Below are positions 23,838 to 36,010 of a stretch of DNA of 64,000 nucleotides, in pieces. Both the position numbers and the translations under genes were made by a program. A model generated the notes under the pieces. It was given only the letters and a program-made list of their open reading frames with translations. It did no database searches and was not told the origin of the DNA. Position 1 is the stretch's first letter; each line of letters opens with the position of its first letter. The DNA is from Asterella californica (taxonomy: Eukaryota; Streptophyta; Marchantiopsida; Marchantiales; Aytoniaceae), in assembly GCA_036924285.1 (NCBI GenBank), contig JAYKYS010000002.1, forward strand, positions 35,696,501 through 35,760,500. The letters run 5' to 3'.

Positions 23838-25930
23838 TTTGCGCACGTCACAACAGCGACGGATTAGGTTGTTTTCTGTAAAAGTCTTTTGTCAAAATAA
23901 CAGAGGCTCGCATACCAAACTTTGGCTTCAGTTTTGCAATACACTTAAAAGCAATATACATATATATCATTTATCTTATCCTTATTATTTTGTTCTCCTA
24001 TGGAGTCCTCTTTCCTCGTTTTCTTAGTTCTCTTCTCTCTTTCTTTCTCGTTTTCCTGAAATCTGTATCGTGCCGAACAGCCACAGTCACGATCATCATG
24101 GGGACAAGAAGTAGCAGTATTTCTGAAAATGTATTTCCTCTACTTCTTCTCACATCTTCCATTCACTCAGGTGCTTTTGTTACATTGCGCCCATCTTATT
24201 ACTATATTATTTAAGAAGCATGCATATTATTCAAGAGGATGTATATTCTCTTCCAAGTTCGGAAGAAGGAGAATAATCATTTAATCATAATGTAATTGTG
24301 TAAGTTCTCTGGTCTTGTACTTTCTGAAGCGCGAGAGCCGAGCCATCACTTATGGGTTTTCTCTTGCTTTCCCCGTGTTTCCAGACATAGGTTAACAAAT
24401 AATGTTTATAAAATTTTTTAATTTCTATATTTACTTAATATATATTTTCCCACTTAACACTTATATATTTTCTGGATAACAATAAACGAGCAAAAGTTTC
24501 CAGAGTTCGTCAAGGATGTATACTCATCTAGAAGAAACTATGAAGAATATATCACAAAGTATTATAAATTTGGAAGTTTGTGTATGCGTGCCTTATGGGC
24601 TAATAGTTATAAAAAGGAATAATAACTGTATATGACTGAATTAATCATCTTGATGAATCTTTTATAGTAATTTTTACTGTTAAAACTATGTAGGTTGCGC
24701 CAAGGTGTTTTCTTTTTACATCCGTGGTTGTACGCTCAACTGGCAAGAATGGATCAGTTATCCCGAAAACCTCACAAAATTATGTAATGTCATTCGATAA
24801 ATATTTCTCCATAATTGTCCATAAACTTGGAGTTTTATGTCTATACTTGACGATGCAGCATCTCAGATTCACCATGTTACATTCTTGGATGAACCTTCTA
24901 TCTAAGTATGGAGAACTCGTGTCCAAAATGATCATATGATAGCAACAAAACAACATTCTTGAACTTTGTGTGCAATTACAGACGAAGGAATCATATAGAA
25001 CAGACATAAAACTGTGCGTAAAATTGTGGAAGAACGAAGTATATATAACATACATGAAACTTTCAAGAATATGTTTCAGACTACACTTTAACGTTTGGAA
25101 TTTATTTTAGAAGATTTATAATATCTAAAATTTAGTTCATATGTTATCTCTGGTATGCATATTACTCACTGCATCTGGTAATCATTCAGAAAATGTACAT
25201 ATTTTGAATATACTTACACTATATTCTTTCATGTATATTCACCGTTGTACATCTTGGTTCATGTAAGAGAAGTATCAATGATGTTCTCAAATATTTGGGT
25301 TCTACGAATACTGGAAAACCCATAGTCAATTTTTTATGCACAAACACGTGTGCGAGAGGACCCATATAGCACAAATTGTATTTCGTTGAAATTTATGCAA
25401 GTGTGCAAGTATGTTAAAGATATATTCCGTGCGGTCTGTACTAGTTATAGTAGAAGAATGAGTATCGTCCATAAACTTTACTACAAACTTTATAAAAAAG
25501 TACAGTAGTGCCCATCATATGTCTGCCACCACTGTCACTTGTATATCAAGTTTTGTCTATGTTTATATACTATAGATACACAAAGTCTGTATCTATGTCT
25601 GTCTATCATTCTCTGTATGTCTTCGGTTACAATGCGAGAAAGCCAAAGATGGTAAAGCAAGCAAGAATAATGCGACTGCAAAGCGAATACAAGTGCTACC
25701 ATTGCAAAGCGAGAAAAAAGCTCGCATTATGTTTCTGCATGATTCTGGTTTGCACATATTGACAATGATTATCTTGTTCATGTCATGCATAAACGTGAGA
25801 CAATAAGTGACTATAAGGTGAGTAAAAGAGACTGCACATAAATTCAGAATTTACCTTCGAAGGTTTGATCGGCTCCAAGTCGCATTCCAGTGCGCCGCAG
25901 ATCGACATGTACTAGAGAAAGATCTCGACG
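23838..25930. other. AT-rich region without a supported gene
   Basis: It is AT-rich with short frames on both strands, none with a recognisable domain. It may be the body of the TIR element whose left end is at 23822, but I cannot find a matching right end. Confidence 0.4.
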
Positions 25931-25932
25931 TC

Positions 25933-26933
25933 CTAGAAATTTAAGACCGTTTCTTGTCGAAGTGTTAGAGATGTGGCTAACATGTGCTCTTCTTCATAGA
26001 CTACGTTGTAGTTGGGTTGTTCGATTGTGAAATAGTGAGCTCTGGATTGGGCAAAAAATACATTGTCAATGTCGTCTATGATTACTATTTTGACCCTGAC
26101 GATAGATTTTCACAAAAGATAAAAACGTGCTTTTTGGATGCCACAAGCCATGAGCCAGGAGCATAATGATGTATACTTACCCAGTCGAATCATAGACCTG
26201 AGGCAAGTTCTCAATGTGCTTCCCAGAGGGTGCTGGCTCTGATACTTATTAAATTGCAATGGGCGCTGTAGGATATTTGTGCAGTTGAGCTCCACCTCAT
26301 CTTTGGTATCTGCAGCACCAAATAGTGTAAATAATTCCTCACATTCTAGAAGCATAACATCTGTGATATTTTTCATAGCGGATTGATGGTGCGCTTCTAT
26401 CTTATTATTCATGCAGTAGCCAACCATACTAACGAAGATATGGAGCTCTTTGTTTTCAGCCGTTTGATGCAGATTTCTCCTCCTAAAGGTCTCTCCGGAC
26501 CTTTACACTCAAGTGCAAGAGTTATATGTTGCTTCACTTGGACCGTACTAGTGGCTTGCCGAGAAAGAATCCCTTGTACATGTAAGTGGAGCATTGTCTT
26601 TCCCTTTTCACTGGATATCAAATTGTTGGTACATTCATCATGAAAGAAGGCACATAATACAGACCAATAGCAGGGATCGAGATCAACGCTTGCACAATTG
26701 ATCATCAAAGGCACCTCAAGTTGTTTCGGAACATGAATCCTGCGTGTTCTACCAACCTGGACTGGTGGGTTTGGATGCTTCGCTCTGGCTGCTCGACTTA
26801 ATGTCATGGCGAGGAAAGGGAAAGTGTTCACAACAAAATTTAAATAGTCATGGATCAACGTCTTCACGGACACAGTGACACACTTCAATCTGTAAACATC
26901 ATAGACTGAAGGCTTTAAGAGGTGACCATCCAC
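25933..26933 (-). pseudogene. HUH rolling-circle Rep protein relic (Replitron-like)
   Basis: Three minus-strand frames join end to end: 26933-26409, 26427-26110, and about 26110-25933. The first holds a central domain with HLHVQG at residues 116-121 (26588-26571). HLH fits the His-hydrophobic-His metal site of HUH nucleases, and the following Gln is typical. The second frame begins MVGYCMNNK, which fits the tyrosine motif (Tyr codon 26418-26416, Lys five residues on). It continues with NITDVMLLECEELFTLFG and TNILQRPLQFNKYQ. The third reads IDDIDNVFFAQSRAHYFTIE. HUH Rep proteins nick and join DNA in rolling-circle replication. The layout and C-terminal extension look most like the Rep of Replitron transposons rather than a small viral Rep; that is from family knowledge and not a search. 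Frameshifts near 26420 and 26105 make it a relic. No partner gene or element ends were found. Confidence 0.55.
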
Positions 26934-27580
26934 ATGAGATTATAAAAACTTTCGATAGAAAAATATCTGACAAACGGACTGAATATAATGAAAAGGACCT
27001 ACAAGTGCAAGTAGACAACTATGAGCTCCTGGAAAAGATTTACAAACGAGCACAAAGTCCAACCTTGACATAAGAAACTCGGGGGTTCATTAGTTAATTC
27101 CGTTAATAGGTGAGAGTAAAATAAGGTATTTTTTTATTCCAAAGAGAAAAACTTTTAAAGCTCATTTTTGTAAAAATATAATATTTTATATATTTTTTTC
27201 AGTTAAAGTAAAAAAAGGTTTAAAAAATTTCAAAATTGATATTTTTACTTAAAAATATCTCTTCTTTTAAACTTAAATAGAGAATTAAAATATGATATTT
27301 GATTTTATGGCTTGACTCACATGTGGTATGGGAAAACAGGTTTGAGTGAACCCACGAGATAAGAAACTCTGGAGGAACTGCGGAGAAATAGAAGTCAATA
27401 ACTCTGGTATACAATCTTGTACAATTTGAGTCATCGGTGGGAATGAGAAGAAGAATAACACGAGGAAAGATGGATGACTTGTCTGAATTGAGGTATCGAA
27501 TCCGACACATCTCCAATCCACGAAGACCATTCATGAGGAACATGTGCATATACTTAAAAAATTAATAGTCCAAATTCACT
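26934..27580. other. AT-rich spacer upstream of the Rep relic
   Basis: 27110-27300 is strongly AT-rich. A minus frame at 27220-27549 has no recognisable domain. The Rep N-terminus, if any remains, could extend here, but I cannot follow it. Confidence 0.35.
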
Positions 27581-27587
27581 GATCACT

Positions 27588-27842
27588 ATGTTAGAAGTAA
27601 CAAGAAGAGAAGAGAAATCGAGAAAATGTTGTCTTATCCTCGAAAAGCGAAGGGAATATCTGGATCTCGGCTGGTTTGTGAAATGTGCAAGTGGCCGAAA
27701 TGATCAAAAGAATCGTGAAGCAATAAGAAAAGGATGTGCAACAAGACATAGCAAAGCAATAGAAAGAAAGACTTTAGAGCGATACAATGAAATAGCGCTA
27801 AATGACAGACAAAAAAGAGAGGCAATGGAGCGAATTGAGTAG
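27588..27842 (+). CDS. Short basic ORF of unknown function
   Basis: This 84-codon frame is rich in Arg, Lys and Glu with helical character (NREAIRKGCATRHSKAIERK). A diverged copy of its second half lies at 28457-28600 and is not open over the same length, so the region is a decayed duplicate pair rather than a clear gene. It is not recognised. Confidence 0.2.
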   Translation: MLEVTRREEKSRKCCLILEKRREYLDLGWFVKCASGRNDQKNREAIRKGCATRHSKAIERKTLERYNEIALNDRQKREAMERIE

Positions 27843-27884
27843 CTTAGCTTAGCATGCGTTGTATGAAGTGGATGAAAGCGACTG

Positions 27885-29130
27885 GTTGTGGATAGCAACA
27901 AAATATTTCTCAACTTTGGTCTTGTCCCCAATGCCTTGTCTCGCTTCTCGCCCTATCAACAGCTTCTGCTGCAAGTTCTTCAATCTGCCATACCATATCT
28001 CGCACACATGTTCAACAAAACGAATCAGTTCGGACGTGAAGAACTTGTACGAATTTCTCCGCATTCTCGAAGAACATCTGGCAGGTGCTATTAAAGAAAG
28101 CGCGACGATCAGACTGGAAAGAGAGATAAGAATGAAATAAATAAGGCGATCTCTTACTGCGGCTATTTTGAAAATGCAAGCGGAGCGGCAGCTGTTCCCG
28201 TTTCTGCACCTATCTATTGCTTAAACATGTGCCAAATTGTCCACACTTAGCATCTGTGATGTCTTGAGGGACAGAGACAAGCCTACCACGATCATTCAAA
28301 ACCGTCCGCGATGAGGGCTAAAATTGTTTTACACGTCCTTCTTTGAAAGACAAAGACAAAGACAAATTAGCTTTGCACCTCATTTGAACAAGAACGTCAA
28401 GAATTTAGAGGTTCTGAGGTCCACTTGTTTAGGAAGTGACCGATGTGACTAAAAGGAATCCAAGCAATAAGAAAAGTATGTGCGATAGGACGTATCAAAG
28501 CTATAGAAAGAAAAACCTCCGAGCGATACAAAGAATTATCGCTAAATGACAAGAGAAAAAATAAGAAATGTAGCGAGTTTGGTTGCTTAGCTTTGCGTGC
28601 AACAAGGCGTCATGAACTGAGACACAGAGTGATAACTTCATAGCGCACGCGACTAAACTCAACTGGTGGATTGATTGTAGACAACAATATTGTTGTAGAC
28701 GCCAACGAAGTCTTCTCTAGATTCGATCTGCTCCAGGTTCCTCGATCGGCTTTGCTATGTCCCGCGTCCTCCTAGTCGTCAACATTAGCTTCAGATTCTT
28801 CAATCCGTCATGCTATGTCTCACACATACGCACACACGTTTGTGAAGAACGTCTGGAGCTAGCTTTTGACGAAAGCACGACGAAGAACGTCAAAAAATTG
28901 TCTGCAATCAGCATCTCCATGTCTAGATCAAGCTGGAAATATATATATATCTTTGGTTGGACTGGTTGTAGGCAACAATATGGTTGTAGACGCCAACGAA
29001 GTCTTCTCCAGATTTGGTCTGCTCCAGGTTCTCCCATCGGCTTTGCTATGTCCCGCGTCCTCCTAGTCGTCAACATTAGCTTCAGATGCTTCAATCCGAC
29101 ATGCTATGTCTCACACATACGAACACACGT
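27885..29130. repeat. Three copies of a roughly 160-bp unit
   Basis: The units are at about 27885-28035 (diverged), 28664-28833 and 28955-29126. The last two are about 90 percent identical, offset 291 bp, and share GTTGTAGACGCCAACGAAG and GGCTTTGCTATGTCCCGC. The 27717-27870 segment also recurs at 28457-28620. No domain is recognisable in any frame. The older copy has the longest open frame (27888-28094). Confidence 0.75.
28849..28950. repeat. Inverted repeat, left copy
   Basis: About 100 bp here matches the reverse complement of 29966-30071 at about 85 percent (for example GCATCTCCATGTC here, GACATGGAGATGC there). Both copies border (TA)n tracts, so the 1.1-kb interval between them could be a foldback element. 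Confidence 0.65.
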
Positions 29131-29860
29131 CACAGGAAATTTCAGCAGTGCTTCTGCACTATCCCATCACAAATCCGACTAAGAATAGATCCACACGCTA
29201 CTAATCCAACAACGATCAAACTCACGACCAGAAAGAATCATTTTGTGCACCCGCAAATCAAAAGTATCAGCGATATGCACACTCCGGAGATACCACCGGC
29301 AGAAATCTACGACCTGGGAACACTCAATCAGACTCTTCGAGTAATAAAGATCTGTAGTCACTCCATCATGTCAACCGGCACTACACAAACACTAAAGTCG
29401 AACCACATCCATTCTGTGCATCAGAGAATCTAGATTGCATTCACCAAGACTCTCCACCATAGCCAAGAGCTTGAAGGCTCAACTCGAAGAGCTGAAGCCT
29501 ACAAGCCTTACCTTCAAAGTATACCCCTTAGTGAAGCTAGCCCATCGCCATAATGTCACTAATCATCCTACAGGGACTAACCACTATGCACTCGGTCAAC
29601 CTAGCCGAGGTGCTAAACTGACGTGACAAAGCTCGTGTGAAAGAGTTTTAGCCTCACGATTTTGAAATGACCGCGGTAAGCTTGTCTCTATCCTTCTAGA
29701 CATCATGATGATGGGTAAGGACAATTTGGCAGACGTTCTACCTCACACATATAGCGCTTGTTCTTAGCGATAGTTTTAAGCAGCAGTTGCCTCACGTCTT
29801 TTGAGAACAGCTCTCGTGCATTTTCAAAATGACTCCGGTAGAGGTCGCTTTATTTATTCT
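29131..29860. other. No supported gene
   Basis: This is the interval between the repeat units and the TA tracts. Short plus-strand frames (29086-29433, 29435-29626) have no recognisable domain. Confidence 0.35.
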
Positions 29861-29968
29861 ATTGTTATATATATATATATATATCCTAAACCTTAAATCT
29901 TAAATCCTAATATATATATATCTTAAACTCTAAATATATATATGTATATATATATATATATATATCTC
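29861..29968. repeat. TA dinucleotide tracts
   Basis: There are several (TA)n runs at 29863-29884, 29910-29920 and 29934-29966, followed by (TC)n. They are microsatellites bordering the inverted-repeat copy at 29966. Confidence 0.85.
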
Positions 29969-30071
29969 TCTCTCTCTCCAGCTTGATGTAGACATGGAGA
30001 TGCTGGCTGCAGATAATTTTCTGACGATTTTCGTCGTGCTTTTGTCAATAACTAGCTCCAGATGTTCTATT
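29966..30071. repeat. Inverted repeat, right copy
   Basis: This is the partner of 28849-28950 in opposite orientation. Confidence 0.65.
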
Positions 30072-30870
30072 TTTGGATCAATTTGGAGATCGATAGATGT
30101 GCGTCGATGGACTTGGGGTAGGCGCTGGTCACCAATTTCTGGTGGTGATGAGTGTAGAAGGTGCACGCTGAGAAGACGATTCCAACGCACCAAAAATCAT
30201 CCGATTTGATGAAAGATTGAGTGAGTTACAAAGAAAAGAAGATGGTCAAAAATCTGGTGTAAACGGGTCTGCGCGTGCACCTTTGGCAGATTTTGATCTT
30301 TTGGAGTGGTTCAAAGTTGCTGTTTGAGGTGTTTCTTGCATGTGCACGTTTGTCCCGAGTTGCTACTCACTCTAAGCGGAGCGGAGAGTGAGTGAGAAAG
30401 AAGGTCGCGGGTGGTCAAAAATATTCCATCTTTGACATGCCGTAATACTCAGCAACCTCATGTCATGCAATCTTTTCTATTGACATCTTCCTTATTACCT
30501 AGACACTAATGCGGTGTTTAACAAAGCAAGTTAGGAATTTACTAGAGAATTTTGAACTGAAATTTGGTCCTAACTCTATGAAGCGGGGTAATTAGAAATA
30601 TTGGAGATCTATCCTGAAGAGTGTGAGCAAACACTCAGATCTGTGTTAAGTGTTTGAGCAGGTGATTTAGCGTTTGTGAAATAAAATAAAATAGTAGATT
30701 TATGTACGTATGGTTAAATGAACTTGCCCCAAAGTGTTGGATCTCATGTTTCTTTACAAATTTGTTCTTAAGAGTTCTTAAAGATAAAGACTCTTCATCC
30801 TATGGAGGAACCATGAATTATTACCACCTCTTTCAAGTTCGGAAAAGGGGAATAATGCAAAGTCATATGA
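30072..30870. other. No supported gene
   Basis: Nothing is recognisable. Only short frames occur. Confidence 0.35.
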
Positions 30871-30879
30871 TCACACCGA

Positions 30880-31080
30880 AGATCGGTGTCCAAAGTGGTT
30901 TAGTCTACAGTCCTCTAAGAGAAAGGTTGTGGGTTCAATCCCTTGCTGTCACGGTTGGAGGTGAATGCTGCTGCAAACTGTTAATGAAGCTTCTGGTCTG
31001 AGTCCCGCTGTGGTTGACTCACATGGACAGTCTCATGGTCCTCGTAGACCCAAGGGACAGGTAATATCATTTTCTATTTT
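30880..31080 (+). mobile_element. Putative tRNA-derived SINE
   Basis: A pol III A-box-like sequence (GTGGTTTAGTCTAC, 30895-30908) is followed after about 23 bp by a B box (GGTTCAATCCC, 30932-30942). The spacing fits tRNA-derived SINEs of plants. The 3' part ends in a T-rich run (TTTCTATTTTTCTATTTTTC, 31072-31091). No cloverleaf with an intact acceptor stem is visible, so it is not a functional tRNA. Target duplications were not identified. Confidence 0.5.
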
Positions 31081-31089
31081 TCTATTTTT

Positions 31090-31988
31090 CATAAATTAAA
31101 CCTTAAATAAATTGTAAATTTTGACAAGAAAGGAAACCCATCGAGTGAGTTTCAAAATACATGTTTTATAGGTTTTCTCCACAAGTTCCAGCATGTACTA
31201 TGTATAACATTTAATATTTATTTCTAGAATATTTTTATTTTGAAATCACATTATATTTTCTCTTTAATGCTTATATAATTACCACTAATAGTCTTTAAAC
31301 AGCAAAACCTAACATTGATTAACAGGTCAAGAAGTTCAGTAAAGACCTATTGCATTGTCCTGTAGCAAATTACGCTAGTAGATTTAACTCCTGTCCTCAC
31401 GCTTTTCCTCTTCCTTTTCCTTGCCAGAATTGCATATTGCATACAATATTCGTTTGAAGGCAAAACTTTTTCATCAGATCCTTGAATGAATCTTTAAAGA
31501 GCATCAGAAACTCGAACCTGTTCAAAAGTATCACGATTGGTTCTTCAGACAGATTGATTCTAGGTGAAAGAGTCTTTATTAGAATCTTATTAGGGAAACA
31601 CTGTAGCTTTTAGGGGATGCTTTGAATTTAGGACTCTGATATAAAATTAGATTAAATTAGGAGGTGAAAAGGTTTTCCGCTAACTGGCTCTCTAACTGTT
31701 TAGGGGAGCTTTTAAAGACATGCGGTGGAGATGCTCGTAGCAAACCTCTAACTTTAACCGGAGGCAAATCAAGGACTCGTTTATTACATCAAACCCAACC
31801 CTAAACCCCTAAACCCTTTTGTGCAATAAAACTGTTCGTGGAATATGTAACTTCCCGTCCTCCTCCACTGCTACCATACAGGATTGGCGTTCATTTAATT
31901 CGACGTAATGTGCGTGTACGCATGCATGCACGAGTGAATCAGTGTGGGTTTCGGAAGTGACGAATCCCATTCCCCAGCCGGGTAGCTA
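31090..31988. other. Intergenic, possible MITE remnant
   Basis: No gene is supported. Near 31720-31738 the sequence ACATGCGGTGGAGATGCTC matches the terminal 19 bp of the Tourist-like MITE at 62739-63075 with one change. A decayed relative may end here. Confidence 0.35.
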
Positions 31989-31989
31989 T

Positions 31990-33320
31990 TGTCTTCCACA
32001 TGAGGTAGCAGTGGATCCGGAGGAGGACGGGAAGAAGCTGAATAACATTTTCAAATCTGCGCGGTTGAGTGACATGAAGAGATGTACGTACTGTGCTCTT
32101 TCGGACGAGATCATGGCTGATAGATGTTAAAATGCATGGTGAAACTTCCTTCGGGGAAATGTGACTGATGATCGAACAAACTCTGTCGGAGGGTCCGTCA
32201 AATGAAGAAGCATGCATGCAGTCCCTTCTCTCCGCTGCCCCTCCTTCTTTCCTTTCATCGCCGACTTTTGAATGATCATGACTCGACGTTCCATTTATTA
32301 TTCCCCTCCTTCACTCATCCATTTCGTTTCCTTTTGTTCTTCTTCTTCTCCGTCTCTTTAGCTGCCACTGATATTCATTCTCGACTCGTACGTCGGTCAG
32401 TCTTCCCATCTACTACTGCAGCGGGCTATAGCCAGGTAGAAACGCATCATGTATAAATGACAGCCGGAACCACCGATCTAAACATCAGCTTCCTGTCAGC
32501 AGATGCTCTACCTAGTTCTTTCTTGCTCCCTTGGTTGCTGTTCTTTCTCCAGTCCAAGCTTAAGGATTTGAAACCTTTGAGTCAGGAGCCTGGTATTTCA
32601 TCGAGCTTATTACCGGCCCACAGCAAAAGTTCAGCTTCGAAGTCGGAGCCGTTCGTCAGCTTCCGCGTATTGACGATGGATCCTCAACGTGCGCAGAAGA
32701 GCAGCTCCGTCGCGAAGATGGACTCCGAACAAGCGCAGAAAGCCATGCCCAGCTCCGTCTTGAGCGTTGCAGAATTCGACAAGGACCTGGGGCGATTTCT
32801 CAAGGAGGTTGTTGGCAGTAAGGAGGTGAATGTGACTCATAGCCTGCTGGAGCAGTTGCTGAGCGAAATCAAGCAGAGCAAGAGTATCTTTCAATCTGGT
32901 CTTGCGAAGCTCGGTCACAAGTTCGATGACATCGTTATGCAACAGAGGGTAATCAGCGAGAAGCTGTCCACAATCAACAGCTCACTGATCAGCGATGATG
33001 ACATGGCAGAGAAGGACAAGAGTGTACTCGGGGCGATACACAAGACGAATAAACTGCTCGAAGATGTGACGCCCAAAGGTGCTGACAAATCGTCCTCGTC
33101 CACAGACGCCTGTTCCTCCGACGTTCCAGCTGAGACAGGCGTTGAGCATTTGCTTGTGCAGCAGCTGCTGCATTCTCCTGAGCTGCATAGCTTCTTTGAG
33201 TCATTGGCTTCCAAAGTGGACGGCGGGAAGCGGGAGAAACTTTGAGAGTCTTGTGGTGTGCAAAGTTGAAGCCAGAATTCACAGGCTACAGCTACGCGAA
33301 CTAGCGAATAAGCAGTGATC
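31990..33320 (+). repeat. Left arm of a large inverted duplication
   Basis: From TGTCTTCC at about 31990 to GCAGTGATCA at about 33320 the sequence is present again in reverse complement between 42574 and 36258. The coding part differs by roughly 1-2 percent, the upstream part by more, with small indels. Short similarity resumes at 33537 (AGAAGTTTGATTCACCT), so the right copy carries a deletion of about 200 bp there. Confidence 0.9.
32676..33245 (+). CDS. Unknown 189-aa protein, copy 1 of the inverted duplicate
   Basis: I do not recognise the family. I start it at the ATG at 32676 (MDPQRAQKSSSVAKMDSEQA), the first Met shared by both copies. The open frame extends upstream to 32457, but there it runs through CTTTCTCCAG at 32539-32551, which looks like a splice acceptor. 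A matching donor (CCAG/GTAGAAAC) lies at about 32435, and an upstream frame (32202-32435) would join in phase, so a longer spliced protein is possible. The product is Ser-rich and mostly helical. Residues 30-110 have Leu/Ile spacing suited to a coiled coil (LLEQLLSEIKQSKSIFQSGL, VISEKLSTINSSL), and the end is basic (GGKREKL). No signal peptide or membrane segment is evident in the core. Both copies are fully open. Confidence 0.55.
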   Translation: MDPQRAQKSSSVAKMDSEQAQKAMPSSVLSVAEFDKDLGRFLKEVVGSKEVNVTHSLLEQLLSEIKQSKSIFQSGLAKLGHKFDDIVMQQRVISEKLSTINSSLISDDDMAEKDKSVLGAIHKTNKLLEDVTPKGADKSSSSTDACSSDVPAETGVEHLLVQQLLHSPELHSFFESLASKVDGGKREKL

Positions 33321-36010
33321 ACGAGGTCGTGAGGAGCTTCAGAAACCACGTATGATGTTTCAGAACTAGTAATAATAAAGGGATCGCTTGTGTCTCAGCT
33401 TCTGTGGTCACTTGAGGAGTCCTTGAAACCATCGGCCCTCTATTCGAATTCCCTGAAGTTGTTATTGTTGTTGACGATGATATTCCCAAGAGTTTCACGA
33501 ACCACATGTACATGCAAGTGATCAACGTTCAAGTGAGAAGTTTGATTCACCTCTTCATGATCACACTGGCAGGTAGCTAGATAGATAGATAAATAGATGT
33601 CTTGACAGGTACGGTAGCTGTCTTCACTGAATGAGCCTTCTAGCTAAGAGTTGGATATTGTACGACATTAAACGTACTCAACCTCAATCGTGATATCGAT
33701 GTTACATCAATCCAAACCGCCTAATGTATAATTTTTCTTGTAAGAGAAGACTTAGTACGATTTTTACGCTACACCAGCATTCATTTTGAAGGTGCTTCAA
33801 GCTCATCGAACTCCTGTTAAGCATGATTACTAGGTTGAACTGGATTTAAGCATTGGTTAAATAGGATATTTAGTACGCCTTGTCATGATCAGAGTGCCTA
33901 CGCGTCCTGTGGCACTTTGCCCGTCAGTGAGCAGCAATGAATTCGAATGTGCATGGATGTTTTCAGTTGAGGCCACTTCAGCCTCACAACTGTTCCTGGT
34001 AGTTTCTTTTCATGAGGAGTAGTCCTTGTGGTGTTACTCTTAATTAGTGTCTCTTGGCAAGTTCTCGAGTACCTACCTGCAGCATACACCTCTCCCAGAA
34101 GGTATACAGCTTTTCGTTTTTTCCAGTCCTTTAATTTCTCTCTTGGACCTACTCGCGGTCGATCTGGTGAAGCCAGTGTCATTTCCTATCGTTCTTGTCT
34201 GATCATCCGTAACTGAAATCTTGAAGTTAGTCGTACTCATAAAAGTGCGGGAGAGGACTGCATAAAAGTATCATGACCAAGGTATTTCCTTTGATTTCTA
34301 GCACCCGGTACCCCGAGTCTTAGTCGATTGCATCATACCCCGAACTGCAAGATTTAAGTACTTCGGGATCCTCGTACTCTTGACCGGGTGCCGATGGTGC
34401 GATATCTAGTCAACGAACAGTGTTCTTGATTGTTCACTGCACGCAGTTAAAAGGATCACGCGAAACTTCTCGTGACCAACTCACTCGAGTCGCACTATTA
34501 TCGTACCAACTTTGAATATTTCCGCTCTTGAATCGTAGTGTATTTGGACGCTCTCTCCCTTCCGCACAACGTGCTTAACTGGATGACAGCATGGAGTGTA
34601 AGCTCGGGCTTTGCGAGTTTTGGCCCGGGGCATCTTACGATTATAAATTTTGGCCTGAAGGATTCATGATCAGTGTTATAGGAGAGAATCTTCTGAGCTG
34701 AAAATATTCAAAACTTGTTACGCTGTTTAACGCCTTAGGATACCTAGAAAGCTTTACTGTACCACCATCTTCGAGTTTCCTCCGTCCTCGAGCAAGAAGT
34801 CCTTAAAATGGCGTCAAGTCTTCTAGCTAGCCAGAACGTTACCCCAGGTAATATGGAGAACCCCGACAAACGAAGACGCTTATGGTGATTGCAAGTGTGT
34901 AAAATAGTGACCGAGTTTACAGTACTAACCAAATAAGAGCATACGAGTCTCATCTTGCTCCTACACTCAGAAACAACCGTACGTGAGCACTAAGTCTAAG
35001 GGTCTCGTCCAACCACCCGATTAACTCGGTTACATCTGGTCGAGCCTCTGCTTCGGTAATAAGTGGTTTCGTCCCACTACTCGGTTTTATATCTTTGTTT
35101 CGTTAATGCAGCAGCTTCGGTAAAAATTATAGTGGATTCGTAGGGTCTTCTTTCAGTAGCCATCTAGTAGTCATCTAGAGTTTTTGCACAGATAGTCGTT
35201 TGACTTGCGACACGTTACTGAAAAGTTCAAAGTGAGAATGGACATTAAGTCTGCAACGGTATCTACACTCAACGCAGAGATTTTTTTCAGAGAAACATTA
35301 AGTACATTTACTCCAACATCAAAAGATATTTCGCTTGGTGCAGTGGGACGAAACATTTTAACTAACTAAGAATTTTGTGGTAAAACTCTAGATATCGATC
35401 TCCAGTTTCTCCAGGAACTGAATCAGATACATGAGAATCATGATGTACGTACAGTGCAGTCGAAGTTGGAATATCCAAGGCCCACGGTAGAGAGCTAGAG
35501 GGTGGGAAGTGTTTGATCCGGAGACATTGGGCAGTTCATATAATGTGAACACAACAATCTGCTATCTATGACGATCAATTAGTTCTACCGAAAGCTTTAA
35601 AATTAGTCAAGTAAATCCTTATGGAACTACGTTAGTACTGATCATTCATTGACAGCCAACAGGCCTAGGGTGGCATATCTACAGCTTACACACTAAGGTA
35701 GCCAAGCCAACTCAACTTTCTAGTCAACCCCGTTGTAGTCACAATTTTCATGGGAACCGATCGATCATTTTCCTTCGTCGTAGTCACTATATATCAGAAA
35801 GAAATGCGAATATAAGTAACAGAATATTTCTAAACTCAACTAGCTTTCCATTTCTGCTTCCGAATCGACGGTCTCCAAGTTCATGACCCCTCGTCGAAAC
35901 CTCCATTCTCACTTTGTCTAGTAACTGTTGCTCGTGCTCAGGAACAATAGATGAGGTTGCTGTTTTCTGTTTTATGATAACATTCTGAAGATTTACTCAG
36001 ACTGTTACTC
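33321..36010. other. Spacer between the inverted arms
   Basis: About 2.7 kb of sequence with no supported gene. Short frames (33898-34182 minus, 34744-34953 minus) have no recognisable domain. A GATA tetranucleotide run is at 33577-33596. Confidence 0.45.

Noticed and set aside
26571..26588. HLHVQG as evidence of a geminivirus or circovirus insertion
   Set aside because: The surrounding protein has a long C-terminal part, no superfamily 3 helicase motifs and no capsid gene, so a transposon-type Rep fits better.
27588..28140. Myb-like regulator suggested by basic helical ORFs
   Set aside because: There is no tryptophan spacing or known domain, and the duplicate copy is not conserved as coding.
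30895..30970. A functional tRNA gene
   Set aside because: A and B boxes are present but acceptor and anticodon stems do not pair, so a SINE or tRNA relic is preferred.
32631..33349. Minus-strand ORFs opposite the duplicated gene
   Set aside because: They are shadows. The plus frame has the coiled-coil pattern and a shared start and stop in both arms.
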